From the NCBI GenBank assembly GCA_037576215.1, contig JBANDB010000004.1, forward strand, positions 4,340,001 through 4,404,000: a DNA stretch of 64,000 nt, in the 5' to 3' direction. Made by a program: the position numbers and the translations under genes. The stretch is from Armillaria gallica. Its lineage: Eukaryota > Basidiomycota > Agaricomycetes > Agaricales > Physalacriaceae. Below are positions 55,624-64,000 of this stretch, piece by piece. Each line of letters starts with the position of its first letter. Position 1 is the first letter of the stretch. Under the pieces are notes generated by a model. That model was not told where the DNA came from. It saw only the letters and a program-made list of their open reading frames with translations, and searched no databases.

Positions 55624-55977
55624 TGAGACGCGCGCTTGAAAAAAGCTGTGCCACCCAACAGCACCACAATGAGTACGACGTGAGAGACAATAAGGCCAAG
55701 ACTTAGACATACCGTTAACAAGGGTGGTCCAAGGGTAATAGAAGAAAAGAATAGCAGAGAACAAAGACCGGTGTGGCTGTAAGCTGCAGGAGAAAATTCA
55801 AGTCCAGCTCGGTGGCAGCCACCGTCTCTGTCCTTTTCACCATCACCGCGCTCATCTTCCTTTCCTTTTAACCCTTTCCCTCGACGTCGTTGGTGCCATT
55901 GCTCCCTGGGATTTCGACCTTTTCTGCTCTGCCAGCTGCTTGATACATTTCGTGAACCGTTATCGTATCCTTCAGCC

Positions 55978-58900
55978 ATGAACGCAACCGACCTCCTCGC
56001 CAATACCTTGTCCGCAGGTCCGTCCTCCTCCTTTTGCGCGTCTCGTCTTTTCCTCAGTCTTATCTGTGCTCTTTTCTCTCCCATAAAGACTCGAATACGC
56101 GTCAAGATGCCACGCAACAACTCGAGAATGCCTCACGGGAAAACTACGCACGTCCTCATCTCCCTGTCCTCATTGTTCAGCTCTTCTTACTTTTTCATCC
56201 CCTTTTTCTTCGCAATGTAGCCTCAATATATGCTCATGCTTTCTGCTGTTCTTTTGGAGGACTCGACGCCCCTGCATGTTCGTAATGCAGCCGGCCTTGC
56301 TCTCAAAAATGCGTTGACTGCACGGGTACGTGGCTTGTCTTTGATATCTCCCATTTTCGGACACAGATGCTCATTTTCTCATCCTTGACAGGAAACATCG
56401 CGGCAAACTGAGTATTCAAACCGATGGTTGAGCCTTGATCCCGACACTAAGGCTAAGATCAAGCAAGATGCCTTAATGACCCTGGCCTCACCAAACCTCA
56501 AAGCCGGCCAGTTCGCATCTCAAGTTGTTGCCGCTATCGCTGCCGTAGAACTACCGCAGGATCAATGGAAGGACCTCATCGAGATACTTCTCGGTTTTGT
56601 TAACAATCAGCCCAACACCAACTTGAAAATTGCTACCCTTCAGACCATCGGGTATATCTGTGAAACAATAGTACGTCGTCGTTCATAGACCCTCAACATC
56701 ATATTGACCGCTTCTCCAGAAACCCGAAATCCTCAGCTTGCGTGCGAACGAGATCCTGACTGCCGTTATCCATGGTGCACGAAAAGAGGAGCCATCATCT
56801 GATGTGCAGCTGGCGGCCATCCACGCTCTCTACAACTCTCTTGAGTTCGTCCGGGATAACTTTGAGAGAGACGTGAGTCTGCGACGTATCAGCGCAAAGA
56901 CTTTGCTGAACGTTTTGCAGGGGGAAAGGAACTACATAATGCAAGTCGTATGCGAGGCTACTCAAAGTTCGTCTGTTTCAGTTCAAGTTGGTGCATTTGA
57001 GTGCTTGGTGAGGATTATGAGTTTATATTACGAAAAAATGGGCTTCTACATGGAGCAAGCCTTGTTCGGTGTACGTGTTTCTTTTCACCTTCCTTTGATG
57101 GCTGGCTGATAAGACCCGTAGTTGACTGTTGTTGGCATGAAACATTCGGATGAACGAGTTGCTTTGCAAGCCGTTGAGTTCTGGTCTACTGTTTGTGAAG
57201 AGGAAGTAGAGTTGGCTCTTGAAGCCCAAGAGGTGCGTGTGGTATATGTGCTCATGAATCGTGACTGATGGGAACATAGGCCATAGATTATGGCGAACAA
57301 CCCGAACGAGAGTCAAGGCACTTCGCAAAAATTGCTTTGCCTGAGATCGTTCCCGTTCTTTTGATGCTACTGACCAAGCAAGAAGAAGATGCAGATGAAG
57401 ATGAGTGGAACGTCTCCATGGCGGCGGGAACGTGCATGTCTTTGCTTGCAGGAGCAGTCCAAGACGCAATTGTCCCAGCTGTCCTACCTTTCATCGAAGG
57501 CAACATCACGTCCGATGATTGGCATCGTCGGGAGGCCGCTGTAATGGCTTTCGGATCCGTTCTCGAGGGCCCCGATCCTTCTGTTCTAACACCACTCGCC
57601 GAGCAGGCCCTCCCCACCCTTATCAGCATGATGGCGGACGCCAACACGCACGTAAAGGACACGACGGCGTGGACTTTGGGTCGCATCTGTGATCTTCTAA
57701 TCGTGGTTATCAAACCCGATATGCAGCTTCACCCGCTGATCTCGGCTTTGGTTTCAGGCCTCCAGGACAGTCCGCGCATTGTCACGAATTGTGCTTGGGC
57801 TCTCATGAATCTGGCGGATCAACTTGCGGTGTACTATGAGGACGATGCGGAGCCTGCGCAATCAGGACCTTTATCGCCCTACTATGAAGGCGTCGTGCAA
57901 GCTCTGCTGCGCGTGACGGAGAGGTGGGCTATTATCACTGCTATGATATTCTGGCTGACAACATTTCTAGTGCTTCTAACGAAGCCAATTATCGTACCGC
58001 AGCGTATGAGGCGATGACATCGTATCTCACACATGCCACACCCGATGCTATTACCGTCGTTCAAAATACGGTTGTGACGATATTGCAAAGAATGGAGCAC
58101 CTTCTTAGTCTCCACGTAAGTTCTAACCAGTTTGCGCCACCTTTTACACTGACTTTTTTGTTCAGAATCAAATCGTTGGTGTGGACGACAGCAATAACTG
58201 GAACGAACTCCAGAGCAACCTGTGCTCTGTTGCCATTGTACGTACATATTTCTCTTTTACCTTACGTAAGTATCTGCTGATCTAATTTCCCTTCAGTGCG
58301 TCATTCGCAAATTGAACAATGGAATACAGCCCCTGGCGGACCGCATTATGACTCTCGTGTTGCAGCTAATACAAGCCGCCGGGAAGACTTCAACAGTCTT
58401 GGAGGACGCGTTCCTCGTTGTCGGGGCTCTTGCTTCTGGTAAGTAAATCAGCGTTGCGCATCTATCACCCATTGACGCGTGTACTAGCTCTTGAAACTGC
58501 TTTCGCGCCATACATCGGTGCCTTCCTTCCTTATCTCTATCCTGCTCTCAAAGCCCATGAGGATACCCAGCTATGTACCGTCGCTGTTGGTATCATCGGT
58601 GACATTTCACGTGCCTTGGGAGACCAAAGCGCTCAGTATGCTAACCCATTCATGACTGTGCTCCTCGAGAACCTTCAAAGCGACGTTCTCAACCGGAACG
58701 TCAAGATCACGATCTTATCTTGTTTTGGTGATATTGCGCTCGCCGTTGGTGCGGGCTTCGAGCCTTATCTCGACACGACTATGAACGTTTTGAAACAGGC
58801 TGGTGCTGTGGAAATCAATCCGGTGAGTCTGTAGATGCTAGGTTGCATATAGCATACTAAGCTGACTTCTCTAGCTCGATTACGATCTGTTAGATTATGT

Positions 58901-59335
58901 CGGACAATTGCGCGAAGGGATTCTGGAGGCTTACACTGGCATCGTCACGGGTCTTAAGAATACGCCCAAGGGTACGTTGCTTATCTCAGTCAGGACTATC
59001 ATACTTACGCTGGCCTCAGTTCCCATTCTTCTTCCACATGCCCCCAGCATTCTCGAGTTGATATATCGATGCTTATCTGACGAGGAGCGGACGGAGCCTG
59101 TCGTCAAATTGTCATATGGCCTTCTGGGTGATCTCGCGGACTCTTTCCCAGCTGGGCAATTAAAGCCATTGCTCTTGCAGCCTTGGGTGGCCAGTGAACT
59201 CCGAACCAGACAGCGAATGAGCCCGGAGACCAAGAAAACCATGCGTTGGGCGCGAGAGGTGTGTTTTTTCCAACTTTGCTTTGTTGTACCTCCTTTGAAC
59301 AATGATTTCAGATGGTGAAGATCGCGACGCAATAG
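55978..59335 (+). CDS. KAP95: Importin subunit beta-1 (karyopherin beta)
   Basis: The nuclear import receptor built of HEAT repeats, binding importin-alpha, RanGTP and nucleoporins. ATG at 55978 (MNATDLLANTLSA), then DSNTRQDATQQLENASRENY, the N-terminal Ran-binding repeat pattern. Next come TPLHVRNAAGLALKNALTAR, QWKDLIEILLGFVNNQPNTN, HALYNSLEFVRDNFERD and RNYIMQVVCEATQSSSVSVQ. An acidic loop with EEDADEDEWNVSMAAGTC and VLPFIEGNITSDDWHRREAA follows, then VKDTTAWTLGRICDL, the well-known importin-beta signature. The final exon joins RWARE to MVKIATQ with TAG at 59333-59335. There are at least ten short introns. No lesion was seen. Confidence 0.93.
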
Positions 59336-59970
59336 ATGGTGGTCCCCACTCCTCTTGTTTCTTTTTTATTTTGATTCCGTCATTTCCTCCACGGTCACTC
59401 CGTACTGCATGCAATCTACATCCCGCATTTTTTCTACACGACGTACATCAGCCATCTCAAGGAGGCACATTTTTGACCATTGCATGTATAGAAGGCAACT
59501 TTTGAGCCTATCAGTTACTCGTCGTTTCCCTTGTTGTTTGTTCTGTTTTTTTTTTTTTTTTGGTTTCACACTTAGCCAATGATTGCCTGTATCCTTTACC
59601 ATCCCCGCTTTCTACAATTTTTAATCTTTACGCTCCTCCATCACCGACAGAATGTGCTTTAATCTTAGCATCGGAAATTTTCCCTCTTCTAAATTCCTCT
59701 TCCTCTACTTTACTCTGAAACCTTGGGCTACGACCTGCGTTACACCGTCAATTCCATTGGTACGCGGGCTTCTCATTGCTTGTTTCAACGACAGGATAAT
59801 TTGACGTACCAACTAGTACTTAATACTCGCAGGATCGGTGATGATAAGTTAACGTTTATGTATCGTAGCATGTGTAATACAACTGAAAACTCAAATAAAC
59901 ATGCTCTTTCGGCCGGCTTCGGTTATTGCACGTTCTTTCGATCGGATCGTTTCTCGAGTCCTACCACCAT
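59336..59970. other. Interval between importin-beta and HExxH paralogue 2
   Basis: 635 bp with no gene. It includes a T-rich run of about 17 T near 59547-59563. The last part is the promoter of the next gene. Confidence 0.45.
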
Positions 59971-62584
59971 GTCCTCCCACGAGGTAACTCAACGCTCCTC
60001 TTTTTATTACATGCCTGACGCCGCATACCAGATCCGAGTGTACAGAAGATATCCCGTTACTAGACCAGGCTATCTCCCTGATGTCTTACCCCCCATATTC
60101 TCTGAACCCGGGAGCCTGCCTTCAGGCACCCGACAGTGGGCGATAAAGGAGTTCTCCATCCTTTTGGATGCAAGACCTCTAAATTTCCCCGAGATAGACA
60201 CGCTCACAGGCAAGTAGACCCCCATTTCCTTCATAGACCATTCCACTAATGCCGGTTTGTGCGTATAGTAAATCCTCAGTGTTGGCTCTTCTGTCGAACT
60301 AAAGAGGGGTCTCATGAACCCGTTTTCTCGCGTATGTGAAGCATACTGCGTGCTATGTTTTAATTTCTCAAATGATCCTCTCCACAGAATCGGTCCATCA
60401 CGTCGATGAAGAACAGAAACAGCAAGCCTCCAATGAACTGGAAACGGACGATTTGGATTTCAGCATGGCGTATGTCTTCAACTCTCAACATAGACCTTGC
60501 TCATGCTAGCTTCAGTTCAAACCATCAGGCAGAATTCCCCATAATGCGGTTCTTTTTCTGTACCTCACATGGTTAGTGATGTCTTGCCAGCCAAATTAAC
60601 ATGCATAATCATAAATCGATTCAGACAAGAAGTCATTCCTTCATTGCTACACACACATCTGCGCAATGACCTCAAATATCATTATCCCTAGAATTCTGTT
60701 CAAAGATCACAAACAGTTGTACCCATCGACCGGTATGACCAACACCGAAAAAGCATTCTTTCAGCTCGCTACCGATGTTATCAACAAGGCATCTAGCGCT
60801 GGTGCATACGAACTGGCGCACCTTGTACGGTGGGATGATGTCCCCTCCAAGAATGATGTGGAACAAGTACGATGGCTGTTCAAGCACAATCCACCGGTCT
60901 TCATCGTGGTGCCTGGCGATACTCACGCTCAATTCTCCTTCTCATCTGCAGACATCATCTATTATGATAACGATCCAGACCGCATCAAGAACCTATGCAC
61001 CCCACTGGAACATTTTCCGTTACATAGAAGTTTGGATGATTCGTCATACCATCAAAACCTCAACGATGTTCAGGGCCTGCCGGACAGGGTGATGTCATCC
61101 CTACCCATCTATGGGAGCCACACTCGAACCCTCGCTTTTGATGAAAGCAAGGGTACACAGACCATATGCATCCCCCTGGAGATGCTCCGTCTCTATGCAG
61201 CCATTGATTCTGTCCAAGCAGGTTCAGATGAAGCTCGTCACTCAGCACTTTGTCTCAAGGCTACAATGCGGTTAACTATTCAACATGAATTCTCACATTA
61301 TATTGTTACTGTATGCATTTCTCACATTAAAGTCAGTAACACAATCTGATCAATCATTGCATTCTAGAACATCCATAAACTCCAAAACACTCCTCCAAGA
61401 AAATCATTAACATGGGCCACCGATGACATCTATGATACCGCTGTTTTTGAAATACAAGGCGGTGATGGTCCTCTGGACTCAGGTTTCCTTACAGAGATCC
61501 GGTTGACTAGAGGTAGAACAGAACTTGTTCGGACACAAGGTATATATACTTTTTATTGCTGTTCTTCCTTTTTTCATCATCATCTAGCTGGCTGGCTTCA
61601 ACTGGGCCGAGTTGTACCCTTAAAGGTTGTTGAACGGCATCTCTGGGAGCTTAACCCCCACCTCAGAAAAAGCACATCAACTGTAAGCCTGCCAAGGACT
61701 GCCCAGTGCTCTTTCTCCTGACTAGTCCTCAGCCTCTGCCAGTACAGCCAGAGAACAATCAAGTTAACCAGGAAGACCTAGAATCTGACAGTGAAGCTGA
61801 CCCTGCTCATGTATGTTGATCTACTTTCTTCATGTCCAATCATTAAATGACTAAACGATGCTGTCCAGGATAACATCGAACCTGATAGTGAAACTGACTC
61901 CAATCATGTATGTTGATTTACTTTGTTTATGTTCAAAAGACTACTTAATCATGCTGACCAGGACCAGGAATCTGACAGCAAAGTCAAGTCTGATGATGTA
62001 TGTTTGTTGTTGATTTACTCTGTTAACATCCAAATGACTACTCAATCATGTTGGCTTACAGAAAAATGCATTGAAGTCACCATTTCTCCAATCCATGTTT
62101 GTGAGACAGGCGGATGCTCCTGACCCAACACCTGAGCCAGAAAATTTGATGAATCATGAAATTGATCTACTCCATCGTCCTGTTATCTTGGCACTCGTCT
62201 CCCATGAAGATGTAAAAAAATATGCGGAAGGTATATTTGACAGTAAGCAAACACATTCACTGGAAGTCCCAGTAGGTAAGTTGAAGGTTTGGAAATTTAT
62301 TGTGTAATACATACTCACTATGTCTCTCAGCAGACCTCAGTACCAAGGCCCATGTGCTTTTAAGGTCGCCACTTAGAACTCCTTGGCCAAGGACATATAT
62401 GCAGGAAATGGATGATCCAGTGAAAAGGCTGACAACTCGTACAGCAGTAGAGGACGAGAACTCTCAACCAAAGCCCACCTCACCACTTGGAAGAGGTCCA
62501 CGGGTCCTGGAAGCCGAAATGCGGCTTGATAACACAGTTTGGATCTACCATAATGAAATACACCGGGAACGAGATGTATTCTAA
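59971..62584 (+). CDS. Unrecognised HExxH-motif protein, paralogue 2
   Basis: Homologous along its length to 23478-25521. ATG at 59971 (MSSHE), intron, then RVYRRYPVTRPGYLPDVLPP and RQWAIKEFSILLDARPL; LFCRTKEGSHEPVFS; a variable acidic exon (ESVHHVDEEQKQQASNELET); AEFPIMRFFFCTSH joined to DKKSFLHCYTHICAM; IIPRILFKDHKQLYPSTGMT and AYELAHLVRWDDVPSKNDVE. The zincin-type motif is MRLTIQHEFSHYIV near 61270-61310. After an intron come KLQNTPPRKSLTWATDD, SGFLTEIRLTRGRTELV, WLQLGRVVPLKVVERHLWEL, a run of short acidic exons (61.7-62.0 kb), PVILALVSHEDVKKYAEGIF and the final exon with MRLDNTVWIYHNEIHRERDV, stop at 62584. Both copies keep HExxH and EIRLT. Function is unknown. Confidence 0.58.
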
Positions 62585-62764
62585 TGGACTGCAATCACAA
62601 TTGTGTTGTTGCATCCTACTAGTATACACTACAGGTAGAGCAATGAGCAGAAGTCAGAAACATAGCACAGCTGACAACTTTGCATATCTCAGAGAAAGAC
62701 ACTCCCCAACACCACTGTATAACCACAGCCATGAGTTCCATCTTCAATGAGATTTACATGTCCT

Positions 62765-64000
62765 TGTCGGAAGCTTCGATTCTTCTAACACCTTTACTAT
62801 CCGCCGCTCAATCTCCTGCATGAAGCAAAGCGGAGCGGCTAGTTCCTCCAATTTTGTCTGTTACTCGTTCTAAAAATGCAATCAATGTCTAGCCGCTCTG
62901 CGGAACCCACTTTTTCATCAACAACGAAGCAACTCAGCAATGCCGCACATTGCTCGGGCTTTATATTAAAGACGCCGTTAAATATCAGCTCCGTCAAAAG
63001 CAGCTCTATTCCCCGTAGAAATCTCGCACACAACCCGGCCCTTGACGTCGATGATATCTTCGCCCGTCGTAAACCCCAGACGCCGAAGGACACGTTTCCG
63101 ACATTCAAGCTCTTCCAGTTGCAACACATCATGCGTACTCTGTATCCGTTTCTTGAGCCCTCTTATCCGATCCTGCACATCCCGCTTTTTGAAATACAGT
63201 GTGTACAGCTCTGATAGTCGCTTATCATCGTGTGGAGGAGTCTTGAACATCTGGTTTTCCATGGCTTCAATTTTCTTTGGGCGACGAGTGATCAGCAATG
63301 GACGTACATATCATTAACAGGACGCACTCACTTTCACGAGACCGAGGAACTTGTCCTTTATCCCCATATTCTGCACAGGATCAAGACGCAGTATACCATC
63401 TGGAAAACGACAGTAGACTTCACCCACGCTCTTCCAAAGAGTATCCTTCGTCGTAGGAGAAGTAAGAAGGTGACTATCTGCGGGAGTTGTTTATCGTCTT
63501 CGGAGAGATTGTCGATGGCATTCGTGAATATGTTATTCACCAGGTCTTGTTCGTCCTGAGAATTGAATTCGTATTTGGTCAATGATAGCGCATGGGCTTC
63601 ACAATCGCGCTTGCTGAAGGAGAAGACGATGACGGGGTGATAATTGCCTTGCATGATCTTCTTCACTATTCTTGCAATATCTGAGGGACCTAAGGAAACA
63701 ATGTTATTCTTCCTGAGATTGAAGCAATTAATCGATGACGCGCCTTCCTTCTCTCCGCCCTTCTTAGTCTTTCCCTTCTTTCCCTTACCACGAAGGGGGT
63801 CTGCCGGATCTTCCCCCGCGTTGGCCTGCAGTTGGCCCATGGCTTTACTGAAGTTATCCTCCTTGAATTCTCCTTTTCGTTGAGAACCAAATAGATTCCC
63901 TCTCCACCAGCGGGAAACAAGTAGTGCTGCAGCGGTGTCGGCCGGAAATCCGTATACACGACATGGCATGGCTGATCATGCGACTTGCATATCCATTCAG
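62765..64000 (-). pseudogene. Partial MTR4 pseudogene (truncated, internally deleted, frameshifted)
   Basis: Read on the minus strand, 64000 to about 63446 matches MTR4 at about 32083-32625. The sequence then jumps to MTR4 about 33682 and matches to about 34385, where homology ends. About 1.06 kb of MTR4, including helicase motifs V and VI, is missing at the junction. The 57-bp intron at MTR4 33796-33852 is present here at 63275-63331 with the same length, so this is a DNA-level duplication, not a processed copy. One base is missing in the G-run of the NEKGEF codons near 63880, which shifts the frame. Sequence identity is high by eye. The copy continues beyond the window edge. Confidence 0.85.

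Noticed and set aside
55452..56120. 222-codon frame on the minus strand
   Set aside because: It overlaps LSM7 exon 1, the LSM7/importin intergenic region and importin exon 1 in the wrong frame, with no domain.
62765..64000. MTR4 copy as a retrotransposed (processed) pseudogene
   Set aside because: The 57-bp intron is retained at equal length, so it was copied as DNA.
1..64000. tRNA, rRNA and CRISPR features
   Set aside because: I looked for tRNA B-box-like GGTTCGA contexts, rRNA-like stretches and regularly spaced direct repeats and found no convincing candidate.

Overview
The window looks like nuclear DNA of an agaricomycete-type basidiomycete. Genes sit close together on both strands and are cut by many introns of about 45-60 bp with GT..AG ends. 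The recognisable proteins are eukaryotic housekeeping proteins in fungal forms (UTP20, EMC1, IMP dehydrogenase, MTR4, importin-beta, eIF5A, LSM7, HRI1, mitochondrial bL31). I cannot name the genus.

Layout. 1-1238 is the 3' end of UTP20. About 1.4-5.5 kb holds a tandem duplication of a protein-kinase-like gene with a small companion reading frame. 5.9-30.9 kb is a mostly conserved block: GH47 alpha-mannosidase and EMC1 (divergent), a RanBP2-zinc-finger protein, a UPF1/SMUBP2-like helicase, mitochondrial bL31, a repeat-rich gap with a MITE-like element (19.8-20.2 kb), a LIM protein and eIF5A (divergent), an unrecognised HExxH protein, an RRM/coiled-coil protein, HRI1 and IMP dehydrogenase. MTR4 follows at 31.06-34.7 kb.

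35.2-46.3 kb is an accessory cluster of five paralogous P-loop NTPase genes resembling the NTPase core of Crinkler (CRN)/RHS-type proteins. A and B are on +, C, D and E on -. An intact ribokinase lies between D and E. All five copies have the same architecture: one intron splits the Walker A codon for Gly, a 346-nt second exon follows, and a second short intron comes after the MxPFxLSEL motif. D and E carry disrupting mutations, and A, B and E have each lost the same C-terminal extension by different mutations. An HpcH/HpaI-family aldolase closes this region.

47.9-51.6 kb is gene-poor. It holds degenerate copies of the repeat seen at 19.8-20.2 kb and two arrays of a short imperfect palindrome (GGHTGA..TCADCC) flanking about 0.9 kb, probably the ends of a non-autonomous mobile element. 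51.7-59.3 kb returns to conserved genes: a Cid1-type nucleotidyltransferase, LSM7 and importin-beta (divergent). 59.97-62.6 kb is a second copy of the HExxH family. The window ends in a partial, inverted, intron-containing pseudogene copy of MTR4 with a ~1.06-kb internal deletion.

The housekeeping genes are functionally linked mainly as RNA processing and ribosome biogenesis (UTP20, MTR4, LSM7, Cid1-like, helicase, eIF5A, bL31m) and as ER protein/glycan maturation (GH47, EMC1). The most novel material is the NTPase cluster with its conserved introns, the two-member HExxH family, the palindrome-array element and the MTR4 duplication. All exon boundaries were read by eye from splice signals and paralogue comparison; starts are noted where uncertain.
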